DNA of 64,000 bases from Deltaproteobacteria bacterium (GTDB lineage: Bacteria; Myxococcota_A; UBA9160; UBA4427). The stretch spans positions 109,579 to 173,578 of the forward strand of contig JAJDAO010000036.1 in the NCBI GenBank assembly GCA_029261835.1, read 5' to 3'. Shown here piece after piece: positions 46,218 through 54,263 of the stretch (position 1 is the stretch's first letter; the number at the start of each line of letters is the position of its first letter). The position numbers were made by a program, and so were the translations under genes. Below the pieces are notes generated by a model. It was not told the origin of the DNA. It saw only the letters and a program-made list of their open reading frames with translations, and searched no databases.

Positions 46218-47327
46218 TTGTCGCGCGTGACGCAGCTGTGTGAGCGCTATGAGTATCCCGAGGAGCTCGGGATTCTGTTGGGCGAGATCGCCCGGATCGC
46301 GCGCGACGTTTTCGGCGATCTTGAGGGCATTGTCCTCACTCCGAGCGTGAGCAGCGGCGATTTTCTCTGGACGCGAAAGGACGGTGAGGTCCGCCTTCTT
46401 TCGGACGTCGACGGCTTCGTGTTCGCTCGGGCCACAAACCAGCAGATCGTGCGTTTCAGGCAGGCCATCGCCCTCCTGGCCCGGGGCCGGGGCGGGCCGC
46501 TCTTCAAGATCGACCTCTCGATCAACCGGCCGAGTGAGGTCGGGCGGATGCCCGAGACATTTCAGATGGTCGAGACGCGACTCGCAGGCTTCGAACTCGC
46601 TGGGGCGGGGCTGCTCGGTCGGTTCCCGACGCGATTCGACCCGCGAGCCTCGCGACAGGCGCTGCTCCTGAACCTGTGGAAGCCGCTCGCCTCGGACGAG
46701 CCGGGCAGATGGGAGCAGAGCACGGCCCGCCTACTGCTCGACATTCCGCTGCTTGCGACTTCGGAGCAAGGGGTCTGTCGCCCGGGCCATCGGGCGCGCG
46801 CAGAGTGGTTCCTGAACGATCGTCCGGGTCGTCTCGGCGCGTCGTCGCTATTGCGTCAAGCGGTCGAAGTGGCACTCGCGGCCCGCCTCGATCCACCTGG
46901 CGACCGCGCCTTGCTGGCGGCCTCGCTGGTTCCTGCGATCGAGGAGACACTCGCCCTGATCGACGGCGGCGGCCCGCCACCCCACGAGCCAGATGCCGCC
47001 TTTGTCACGCGCCTCGCGAGTTGGCTTCCCCCGCGCTCTCCGCGTAGAGGCTTGGGCGAGCTTCGGACACTGCTGCGGCGGCCCTCGAGTCCGCCTACAG
47101 ATCTTCGTTGGTGGATCCGCCGCAAGGAAGCGATGGGCGGTGCCGCGCTCTGGGGCCTGCTGCAGATTGCCCAGTGTGGTCGATCTCCCAACCAAGGGAC
47201 GGCGCAGTGGCTGGCGGCCTACGCTCGCCGGTCCACGCTCGATCCACACGCTGCGGACTTCGTCGTGCGTGCTTTGGAGCAGTATCGTCGTGGTCTGGTC
47301 GAGCTCTATCCGAGCCTGATCGACTGA
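46218..47327 (+). CDS. Unknown protein with nucleotidyltransferase-like motif
   Basis: About 369 residues; family not recognised. Near the N-terminus the order SSGDF (residues 45-49) and LLSDVDGFVF (61-70) resembles the GS...DxD metal-binding motif of nucleotidyltransferase-fold enzymes, with Asp63 and Asp65 as candidate metal ligands. The rest is helical and rich in Arg and Leu. TTG 46218 has GAGGGG at good spacing; the frame is open from GTG 46176, which is an alternative start. It follows the phosphodiesterase-like gene across 252 bp containing no recognised feature and converges on epsI across 268 bp, also without a recognised feature. No membrane segment is evident. Confidence 0.6.
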   Translation: MSRVTQLCERYEYPEELGILLGEIARIARDVFGDLEGIVLTPSVSSGDFLWTRKDGEVRLLSDVDGFVFARATNQQIVRFRQAIALLARGRGGPLFKIDLSINRPSEVGRMPETFQMVETRLAGFELAGAGLLGRFPTRFDPRASRQALLLNLWKPLASDEPGRWEQSTARLLLDIPLLATSEQGVCRPGHRARAEWFLNDRPGRLGASSLLRQAVEVALAARLDPPGDRALLAASLVPAIEETLALIDGGGPPPHEPDAAFVTRLASWLPPRSPRRGLGELRTLLRRPSSPPTDLRWWIRRKEAMGGAALWGLLQIAQCGRSPNQGTAQWLAAYARRSTLDPHAADFVVRALEQYRRGLVELYPSLID

Positions 47328-47595
47328 GGAAGATGCAGTCTATCTGGCTGCCGCCGCCCGAGGGATTCGACGACTAGACCAACGTCAACTGGCCGACATC
47401 GTTCGAAGGGGTTGCCGACACTGCAGACTGTCGATAGGGAAGAAGAAGAGGCAACTCACCAGAACCCGGCATTGGAGCTTGCGAGGGCGCCGCGCGCCGT
47501 CGCCCCATCCGCGATCAGCTGGCGCCCTCGGATGCGATCCCTCTGCATTCGCGGCTCCAGGACATCCCGCAGGAGATCGTAGATGGGACGCCGGA

Positions 47596-48240
47596 TCAAT
47601 CCGGAACAAACCGGCCAAGTTCTGGCGCGATCTTCTCGGCAAGATCGCGGAACGTGGCATCCGCAGCCTCCTCGTCGCCATGAGCGACCGGGACCGTAAA
47701 GCGGATGAGGGCCCCGTCGGTGCGGCTCTCGAATGTTCGGTCCAAGAACATATAGAAGAGACGCTCGTAGTTCCGAGCGAAGACTCGTCCTCGCGACTGA
47801 TACCAGAAGTAGACCACGTTGCGTTCGTTGCCCTGGGCAATCGTGAAGCGCTTCGCCTCGCCGGGTACCCCGAAGTCCACCTGAACGAGTCTACTGTCGA
47901 TGATGTCCCAGCCGGATCCCGGCAGGCAGTGCTCCGGCGGGTGGATCATGGATTCCCGGCCGCCGGTGGTTCGGTGCTGGCTCTCGTGGTAGCCGGCGTA
48001 GAGATTGATCCAGGCTCCGGCGCTCTCGTTGACGAACGTACACAGCAGGTAGTCGGTCACGCCCAGGTTGTCGATGACTTCGTCCGAGATCACTTCGGCC
48101 GCATTGCAGCGCCAGTCATCGATTTCCAGCGGGAAGGTGCTGAAGCTCTCCCGGGCGGGGATGACCTCGTCGCTCCTGAACTGATAATAGGTGTAGAAAT
48201 TGAGTGCCACGAAAACGAGCGCGACCCAGAACTTGCTCAT
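47596..48240 (-). CDS. epsI: EpsI-type exosortase-associated protein (DUF3485)
   Basis: 214 residues with one N-terminal membrane segment (about residues 5-20) and a periplasmic domain. The diagnostic block is SMIHPPEHCLPGSGW, containing the conserved Cys of the EpsI family, followed by VVYFWYQSRGRV. EpsI is linked to exopolysaccharide export and is often fused to the exosortase; here it is a separate gene overlapping the exosortase stop by ATGA. Confidence 0.9.
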   Translation of the reverse strand: MSKFWVALVFVALNFYTYYQFRSDEVIPARESFSTFPLEIDDWRCNAAEVISDEVIDNLGVTDYLLCTFVNESAGAWINLYAGYHESQHRTTGGRESMIHPPEHCLPGSGWDIIDSRLVQVDFGVPGEAKRFTIAQGNERNVVYFWYQSRGRVFARNYERLFYMFLDRTFESRTDGALIRFTVPVAHGDEEAADATFRDLAEKIAPELGRFVPD

Positions 48241-49145
48241 GCCGCGCCTCCTCGTTCGCTCGCGAAACGCGCACGCTCAGAGAGTGCCTGGCGCATGAGG
48301 CTGGCTTCGGTCAGGAGCAGCAGGAAGGCCACGCTGAAAGTGATCATGCCCTGGAATTCGTGAATGAAGCCGCCGGCCGCTTCCTGGCCGTAGTACTGCG
48401 CCAGGATGGCGGTGAGCGCGACGCGTAGCGCGTTGACGAAGATCGCGATGGGCAGAGTCGAAGCCACCAGGATGAGCTGCTCGACACGGTGCCCGCGGCG
48501 AAAGAAGTATGCGAAGACGACGCCGAGTGTGAGCAGAGCCATCAGAGAGCGCAGGCCTGCGCAGGCCTCTGCCACGAAGAGGTCGGTGCTTGCCAAGTGG
48601 ATGATGTTTCCCTCGAGCAGGACCGGTATCCCCAGGAGGTGGAGGCTGGCAACCGCCCAGCGCGCCGCTATGAGCTGGAGAGGAAACGCGACCACATTGA
48701 CCAATGTCTGAGGCAGCGGGATCATCAACATCAGAAATGCCATCGGGAATAGGAGAAGGCGAAAGAACCGCCTGCCGAGCAACAGAAGCACCATGCCCAT
48801 CAGCGTGACCACGAAGCCGCCGCGCAGGGCCGTGAGAAGGCCGCCGAGCTGCCCGACCGCGAGCACGAGCACACCGATGCACAACAGCGCGACGCCCCAC
48901 CAGCTCCCTGCCACCGCCACCGCCTGGAGCTTGTACTTCCGCTCGTAGGCGAAGTAGAGCGCCAGCGGAACGATCAGAAAGCCGTGCGAGTAGTCCGGCA
49001 CGATTCGCCAGTGGTGAACCATGTTGCTGAGGATCGGGTAGTAGACAGCGACCGTGAGGAGGACGGCCAGCGAGGCCCGAAGCAGTTCGGCCCTGCGACT
49101 TGACCGCTGTGCCTCGTTGCTGTTGGCGACCGGTTCCTGGATCAC
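48237..49145 (-). CDS. Exosortase
   Basis: 302-residue polytopic protein with about eight membrane segments. It carries the exosortase catalytic triad: Cys195 in FVAEACAGLRSLMALL, Arg241 in FVNALRVALTAIL and His262 in FIHEFQGM. Exosortases cleave and anchor proteins with PEP-CTERM-like tails and co-occur with surface-polysaccharide genes, as here. The subtype (XrtA or another) cannot be fixed by eye. No protein with a PEP-CTERM-like C-terminus was found in this window, so its substrates must be elsewhere. GTG 49145 overlaps the wecB stop. Confidence 0.93.
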   Translation of the reverse strand: MIQEPVANSNEAQRSSRRAELLRASLAVLLTVAVYYPILSNMVHHWRIVPDYSHGFLIVPLALYFAYERKYKLQAVAVAGSWWGVALLCIGVLVLAVGQLGGLLTALRGGFVVTLMGMVLLLLGRRFFRLLLFPMAFLMLMIPLPQTLVNVVAFPLQLIAARWAVASLHLLGIPVLLEGNIIHLASTDLFVAEACAGLRSLMALLTLGVVFAYFFRRGHRVEQLILVASTLPIAIFVNALRVALTAILAQYYGQEAAGGFIHEFQGMITFSVAFLLLLTEASLMRQALSERARFASERGGAA

Positions 49146-50251
49146 CGGCGATCTCCGAGATCACGTTCCAGTATGTCCACTATACGACGTGCGGCCTTGC
49201 CGTCCCATTGTGCCGGCACGCGGCCAGTCTTCCCCCTTCCTGCGAGCACCTTGCGGGCCTCAGTCAGGATGGTGCCAGGGTCCGTGCCTACGATGGTGTT
49301 GCTGCCTTCGCTCACTGTGACGGGCCGCTCCGTGGTCTCGCGGAGTGTAAGGCATGTAATCCCGAGCGCCGTGGTCTCTTCTTGGATGCCACCCGAGTCC
49401 GTGAGGACAAGCTTGGCGTCGGCCATCAGCCGGAGGAAATCGAGATAGCCCAATGGCTCGGTCAGGCGGAGGGCCGGCGGTGCTCCGCCGAGCAGTCTCT
49501 CGATGGCAGCGGAAGTTCGCGGGTGAACCGGAAACAGCACGGGGATCTCACGGTGGATCTGCTCGAGCGCGTTGAATAGAGCGCGAAGCGTCTGCGGGTC
49601 ATCGACGTTGCTCGGCCTGTGAAGCGTGAGCAGAGCGAAGCCGCCCGGCTCCAGGTCGAGACGCTCGAGGGTGTCGAGCCTGCGAGCTTGCTTGAGGTTC
49701 GCAAGCAGCGTGTCGATCATCACGTTGCCGACGAGGTGGATCCGCTCCGGGTCGACACCTTCGCGCTCAAGGTTCTCACTGCCGGCGGGCTCCGTCGTGA
49801 AGAGCCACGTAGCGACGGCATCTGTCAGTATGCGGTTGATCTCCTCCGGCATGGCTCGATCGCCCGAGCGGAGCCCGGCCTCGATGTGGGCGACCGGAAT
49901 GTGGAGCTTCACAGCGGCCAGCGTCGCGGCCAGTGTCGAGTTCACGTCACCCACGACCAGGACAGCGTTCGGCTGCTCGCGGATCAGCAGCTGCTCCATC
50001 TTCAGAAGCACCTCAGCCGTTTGCGCCCCATGGGGGCCCGAGCCGACGCCGAGGTTTGCGTCTGGCTCGGGGATTCCGAGCTCCTGAAAGAAGCTCTCCG
50101 ACATGGCGGCGTCATAGTGCTGACCGGTGTGGACCAGGTAGGGCTCGAAGCTGGGGTGGGCGTGCAACTCACGCATTAGAGGCGCGATTTTCATGAAGTT
50201 TGGACGGGCCCCTGCCACCGCGACCACTCGCAGCTTCTTCACGTCGATCAT
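49142..50251 (-). CDS. wecB: UDP-N-acetylglucosamine 2-epimerase (non-hydrolysing)
   Basis: 369-residue GT-B-fold enzyme converting UDP-GlcNAc to UDP-ManNAc. Family blocks: VAGARPNFMKIAPLMREL, VHTGQHYD, VVGDVNSTLAATLAA, VAHIEAGLRSGDRAMPEEINR, LTLHRPSNVDD and LTDSGGIQEETTALG. It is the first gene of the minus-strand wecB-exosortase-epsI unit, joined by 4-bp overlaps. A -24/-12 promoter candidate lies about 100 bp upstream. The UDP-ManNAc made probably feeds the neighbouring polysaccharide; a ManNAc dehydrogenase (wecC-like) is not clearly present. Confidence 0.95.
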   Translation of the reverse strand: MIDVKKLRVVAVAGARPNFMKIAPLMRELHAHPSFEPYLVHTGQHYDAAMSESFFQELGIPEPDANLGVGSGPHGAQTAEVLLKMEQLLIREQPNAVLVVGDVNSTLAATLAAVKLHIPVAHIEAGLRSGDRAMPEEINRILTDAVATWLFTTEPAGSENLEREGVDPERIHLVGNVMIDTLLANLKQARRLDTLERLDLEPGGFALLTLHRPSNVDDPQTLRALFNALEQIHREIPVLFPVHPRTSAAIERLLGGAPPALRLTEPLGYLDFLRLMADAKLVLTDSGGIQEETTALGITCLTLRETTERPVTVSEGSNTIVGTDPGTILTEARKVLAGRGKTGRVPAQWDGKAARRIVDILERDLGDRR

Positions 50252-50351
50252 CTCGTACGAGGCCTCTTCTTATTAATCCCGCTGCTATTCGGTATCGGCC
50301 GCGAGCCTCTAGCTCCAGCGGGAAAAGCGAAGAGTCGAGAGACAGCCGACC

Positions 50352-50367
50352 TGCGATCTGTGTGCCG
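50352..50367 (-). promoter_or_regulatory. Sigma54 (-24/-12) promoter candidate for wecB-exosortase-epsI
   Basis: On the minus strand CGGCACACAGATCGCA matches the sigma54 pattern: GGCAC intact, GG and GC exactly 10 bp apart, TCGCA where TTGCA is ideal. It is about 100 bp upstream of the wecB start and points the right way. Confidence 0.55.
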
Positions 50368-50591
50368 AGCCCTTCAGGGGAAACGGAGACAGGCGCGGAA
50401 GTACATTAGTAGGCTTCGGATCAGGTCAAAAGGGGAACAGTTCGGTAGCGGACGAGACGAAAGAAGAACAGAATTTCCGTGGAGATATGAGTCTTCCCAA
50501 AACCGGAATGATTTTACACACTGTGGGGAATCTTGTGGTGGATTCTTCCAACAACACACTACTCGCAGAGATTGTGCTGGCACCGAGGCGA

Positions 50592-50608
50592 GCGGCACGA
50601 ACTTCGCA
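50592..50608 (+). promoter_or_regulatory. Sigma54 (-24/-12) promoter candidate for the regulator/export operon
   Basis: GCGGCACGAACTTCGCA has GGCACG intact, GG and GC 10 bp apart, and TTCGCA at the -12 element. It is 78 bp before the regulator start. The regulator could therefore activate its own operon. Confidence 0.58.
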
Positions 50609-50685
50609 GGGCGCGTGCGCGCTGGGGCTTCCCCTGAGAGAGTTCCGACCCACCCAAGATCGAGCGCGTCGGAGAACCACAGCAG

Positions 50686-52104
50686 ATGAGTGAGAAGTTC
50701 CGCGTCCTGGTGATCGACGACGATCCCGGCATTCGCGAGTACCTGGAGGCCCTGGCGACCCGCCAGGGCTATCGAGTCTTCGCCTCGGGCACCGGTGAAG
50801 AGGCACTCGAGACCCTGAAGGAGTCCCGCCCGGACGTCGTCACGCTCGACGCCGTGCTCCCTGGCATGGATGGTCTCGAGACTCTGCGCCAGCTCAAACG
50901 CCGACTGCCGGAGGTGCCCGTCGTGATGCTGTCAGGGCACGGTCAGGCGCGCACCATCGTCGAGGCGATGCGACTCGGCGCTTCCGACTTCCTGCGCAAG
51001 CCGTTCGAGGTGGAGGAGCTCGAGCTCGCCTTCAACAAGGCCCTCGAGAATCACGCGCTCAAGGAGGAGCTGCAGACTCTGCGGGGGCGGGTGCGCAGCG
51101 AGGTCGATGGTCTCCTGCTCGGCGGCGACAACCCCAAGATGAAAGAAGTCCGCGAAATCGTGGAGCAGGTGGCGGATACCGATATCACCGTTCTGGTGCG
51201 CGGGGAGAGCGGCACGGGGAAGGAGCTGATCGCGCGAGCGCTCTACCAACTCAGCGGTCGGAGCGATCGGTCGTTCGTGAAGGTGAACTGCGCTGCACTA
51301 CCCTCCGAGCTACTCGAGAGCGAGCTCTTCGGCTTCGAGAAGGGTGCCTTCACGGGCGCGCAGAAGCGCAAGCTCGGGAAGTTCGAATACGCCAATCAGG
51401 GCACGATCTTCCTGGACGAGATCAGCGAGATGGCGCCCGGGCTGCAAGCCAAGCTGTTGCAGGTGCTCCAGGACGGTGAGTTCTCGCGGCTCGGTGGCGA
51501 GGCGGACGTCAAAGTCGACACCCGCATCATCGCCGCCACGAACCGCAACCTGGAAGAGGCGGTCAAGAACGGCGAGTTTCGCGAGGACCTCTACTACCGC
51601 CTCAATGTGGTGACGGTGCTGCTTCCGCCGCTTAGAGATCGCATCGATGCGGTGCCCCTGCTCGTCGACCATTTCCTGCACATGTACAACGAGCAGTATC
51701 GCAAGGACGTTGAGGCTCTCTCGCCCCAGACCATGAAGGTCCTGCTGGAGTACCACTGGCCCGGCAACGTTCGCGAGCTGGAGAACATGGTGAAGCGGAT
51801 GGTTGTGCTCGGCAACGAGCAGGCAGTGTTGCAGGAGATTGCCAGTCGCGATCGGTTGGTCGAGCAGGAGGTGAATTCCGATGCGCTCGACCTCGCCGCC
51901 CTGGGTGCTGATTTCAACAGTGCCCTCGGAATAGATCTGAAGGCGATTTCGAAGCGTGCAGCGCAGATCGCGGAGAAGAAGGTGATCGAGCGCGTGTTGA
52001 ACCAGACCCGCTGGAATCGCAAGGAGGCCGCTGAGCGGCTGCAGATCAGCTACAAGGCGCTCTTGTACAAGATGAAAGAGAACGGGCTCAGCGAGGGACG
52101 CTAG
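50686..52104 (+). CDS. Sigma54-dependent NtrC-family response regulator of the polysaccharide locus
   Basis: 472 residues. Receiver domain with Asp55 in VVTLDAVLPGMDG and the acidic pocket VLVIDDDPG; AAA+ domain with Walker A GESGTGKE, sigma54 loop ELFGFEKGAFTGA and Walker B GTIFLDEISEM; Fis-type HTH at the end (RWNRKEAAERLQISYKALLYK). It closely resembles the regulator at 29.0 kb. Its position at the head of the export genes parallels PrsR of exosortase loci, but its receiver looks like an ordinary NtrC type, so I do not assign that name. No histidine kinase is adjacent; the soluble kinase at 27.9 kb is a candidate partner. Confidence 0.95.
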   Translation: MSEKFRVLVIDDDPGIREYLEALATRQGYRVFASGTGEEALETLKESRPDVVTLDAVLPGMDGLETLRQLKRRLPEVPVVMLSGHGQARTIVEAMRLGASDFLRKPFEVEELELAFNKALENHALKEELQTLRGRVRSEVDGLLLGGDNPKMKEVREIVEQVADTDITVLVRGESGTGKELIARALYQLSGRSDRSFVKVNCAALPSELLESELFGFEKGAFTGAQKRKLGKFEYANQGTIFLDEISEMAPGLQAKLLQVLQDGEFSRLGGEADVKVDTRIIAATNRNLEEAVKNGEFREDLYYRLNVVTVLLPPLRDRIDAVPLLVDHFLHMYNEQYRKDVEALSPQTMKVLLEYHWPGNVRELENMVKRMVVLGNEQAVLQEIASRDRLVEQEVNSDALDLAALGADFNSALGIDLKAISKRAAQIAEKKVIERVLNQTRWNRKEAAERLQISYKALLYKMKENGLSEGR

Positions 52105-52133
52105 TCAGGGGGGTCGCAATGCTGGAGGGTTTC

Positions 52134-52730
52134 ATGAACACTCGGGTTCGTCTGGCCACGCTCACTGTGGCCGGCCTGTTCGTGATCCTGGCGTGTGCCA
52201 AGCCGGGAGCACCGCCTCCCGCCGAACGCCAGGCCGGTCAGCGGGATCCCTACGTAATCGGGATTCCCGACCTGTTGCTGATTACGGTCTGGAAGAACCC
52301 GGAATTGAGCACACAAGTTCCCGTTCGCAGCGACGGTAAGATCTCCGTTCCGCTTCTCGACGACATCCAGGCCGAGGGCCTGACACCGGAGGAGCTGAAG
52401 GAAGTGATCAGCGAGAGCCTGTCGGAGTACATCACGGCGCCCGATGTCACGGTCACTGTGCTCCAGGACCACAGTCGGGCGGTAACGGTGGTCGGTGGGC
52501 TGCTCCGCTCGGGCTCGGTGCGGATCAGCAGGGAAACGAGAGTGCTCGAGGCCATTGCGGCGATGGGCGGCTTCACCACATGGGCAAACAGAAACGACGT
52601 TCGGATTCTGCGGCCGACGCCCAGCGGAATCGTCTCGTACCGCTTCGACTTTGGGGCCTACATGGCGGACAAGGCACCGGACTCGAACATCGTACTGGAA
52701 CCTGGTGACACGATTGTCGTACCTGACTAG
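52134..52730 (+). CDS. Polysaccharide export lipoprotein (Wza-like, short form)
   Basis: 198 residues. Lipoprotein signal peptide with lipobox VILAC; the Cys would be acylated and anchored in the outer membrane. The poly-export domain follows: DPYVIGIPDLLLITVWKNPE, VRSDGKISVPLLDDIQAEGLT. A SLBB-like domain comes next (VTVVGGLLRSGSVRI, RVLEAIAAMGGFT) and the end is LEPGDTIVVPD. It forms the outer-membrane/periplasmic exit channel for the polymer. The short length, lacking the C-terminal Wza helix, is usual in exosortase-type loci. ATG 52134 follows GGAGGG; ATG 52119 is a possible alternative start. Confidence 0.92.
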   Translation: MNTRVRLATLTVAGLFVILACAKPGAPPPAERQAGQRDPYVIGIPDLLLITVWKNPELSTQVPVRSDGKISVPLLDDIQAEGLTPEELKEVISESLSEYITAPDVTVTVLQDHSRAVTVVGGLLRSGSVRISRETRVLEAIAAMGGFTTWANRNDVRILRPTPSGIVSYRFDFGAYMADKAPDSNIVLEPGDTIVVPD

Positions 52731-52739
52731 AGAATCCGA

Positions 52740-54239
52740 ATGCGCATTCTTTCGCTCTTGCTCGCGTTGTGCTGCGTCATGACAGCCGTCGTGCCGGCGG
52801 ATGCGCGTGAGTTCATTCTTGGGCTGGACCAGAGGTTGAGCTACGAGAGCAACGTACTCAACGCGACGAGGTCTGCCGCGCATGACGGAACCTATATTGT
52901 TGCGCCCAAGCTGAGCTTCAAGGAGAGCGGTGACGCGTTCAGCTACAACATGACCTATCGCTCGGCGTTCGAGACGTACTTCAGGAAGGACAATATCGAC
53001 GGCTGGGATCATGACTTTGCGGCCAGCGCGGAGCGAGTATTCACCGGCGCGCGCAGCCTTTCGGGTGAGGTCGCGATACGGGATCACAGATCCATTCAGA
53101 CATCGTCATTGCAGGACGAGTTGACCGGCCAGCCGACGGTCGTGGTCGCCGACTTGGGACGCGTCACGCGTTACAGGATCGGTCTGACGTACAAGCACCC
53201 GATCTCGCCTCGCCTGAACGGCTCGATCGAGACCTCCTATGACAGGCTTGGCTACAGCGACGCGAGCAGCGTAGATAGTCAGGACGGATCTGCCGCGCTC
53301 GGGCTGCGCTACGGCATCAGCCCGCGCGACACGGTCGGCCTGACCGTCGGAGGCAGCTACCGCGGCTTCGAAGAGACCGGCACTCGACCCGCAGCGAACA
53401 CCGTCGCCGCGAACGGCACTGCTGTCTACTCCCACGAGTTCAGGCCTGATCTGACGCTCTCGCTGAGCGCCGGCCCCGCGTTCTTGCGTTCGCGGCAGAG
53501 CGCTGGGTCGGCGATTGCCACCCAGCGCTACAGGTGGAGGTTCAACTCGGCGACGAACAGCACGGAGGCCGCCATCGTCGATCCGACCTGCCAATTCGCC
53601 AACGGGCAGCGCATACTGCGGACCTGTTCGACATTCCGTGACGCGCAGGCGCTGGGAAACTCGGTGTTCGACCCGTTTACGGCAGACTTCGATGCTGGTG
53701 CGGAGCCGGCCGCACAGTCCGAGCAGACGCTGACCTACTACAGCAACGCGAGGCTGGTCAAGAGGCTGCGAAAGGGCGAGATCTCTCTGGCCTATGTCCG
53801 GTCGGAGGACGCTTCGTCGGGTCTGGGTGCTTCGGTGATCAGAGATTCCGTGGACCTCAGGATCCGGTGGAGCCCGGCCAGGCACTGGACCTTGATCACT
53901 AGTGGAAACTGGAATCAGCAGGAGTCACTGGCGAGATACTCGCGCAACGAGATACGAGCTGCTGATAGTCTCATTCCCGTCTCTCCCACCGACCCGGATA
54001 CGTTCGCGGAGGCCGATGGCCTGATTTCGCAGATCGTGGAGAGTGCGTTCAAGATTACTCAGTACCGGGTCCTGGTAGTCAGTCAGCACGTTCTCTCGGA
54101 TCGCATGAGTCTCGGCTTCACCTTTCGATACATCAGACAAGCAAGAGACAACACCACGCTTCAGCAACCGACCACCCGGTTGGAAGGTTACATCGGGACG
54201 GTCTCGTTCCACTATCAGTTCGAACCCTTCCTTTTCTAA
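52740..54239 (+). CDS. Outer-membrane beta-barrel protein of exopolysaccharide locus
   Basis: 499 residues with a signal peptide (cleavage after about residue 22, ADA-R). The mature protein is made of alternating amphipathic strands (for example LSYESNVLNATRS, NGSIETSYDRLGYS, TVGLTVGGSYRGF, RMSLGFTFRYIRQ) and ends in VSFHYQFEPFLF, a C-terminal aromatic residue typical of outer-membrane barrels. This is the pattern of the exosortase-system-associated barrel family. It probably assists secretion of the polymer together with the Wza-like lipoprotein. It starts 9 bp after that gene. Confidence 0.83.
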   Translation: MRILSLLLALCCVMTAVVPADAREFILGLDQRLSYESNVLNATRSAAHDGTYIVAPKLSFKESGDAFSYNMTYRSAFETYFRKDNIDGWDHDFAASAERVFTGARSLSGEVAIRDHRSIQTSSLQDELTGQPTVVVADLGRVTRYRIGLTYKHPISPRLNGSIETSYDRLGYSDASSVDSQDGSAALGLRYGISPRDTVGLTVGGSYRGFEETGTRPAANTVAANGTAVYSHEFRPDLTLSLSAGPAFLRSRQSAGSAIATQRYRWRFNSATNSTEAAIVDPTCQFANGQRILRTCSTFRDAQALGNSVFDPFTADFDAGAEPAAQSEQTLTYYSNARLVKRLRKGEISLAYVRSEDASSGLGASVIRDSVDLRIRWSPARHWTLITSGNWNQQESLARYSRNEIRAADSLIPVSPTDPDTFAEADGLISQIVESAFKITQYRVLVVSQHVLSDRMSLGFTFRYIRQARDNTTLQQPTTRLEGYIGTVSFHYQFEPFLF

Positions 54240-54263
54240 GCACGCGCAACTCTGGAATCGACC

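Larger units (their letters stand above)
50252..50685. other. 434-bp divergent control region of the polysaccharide locus
   Basis: Gene-free DNA between wecB (minus) and the sigma54 regulator gene (plus). It has a relatively AT-rich centre (about 50460-50560) compared with the flanks. It contains one -24/-12 candidate for each direction. Activator-binding repeats were looked for by eye and not resolved. Confidence 0.6.

Noticed and set aside
50686..52104. Naming this regulator PrsR
   Set aside because: Position fits, but the receiver domain looks like a standard NtrC type and no PrsK kinase is adjacent.
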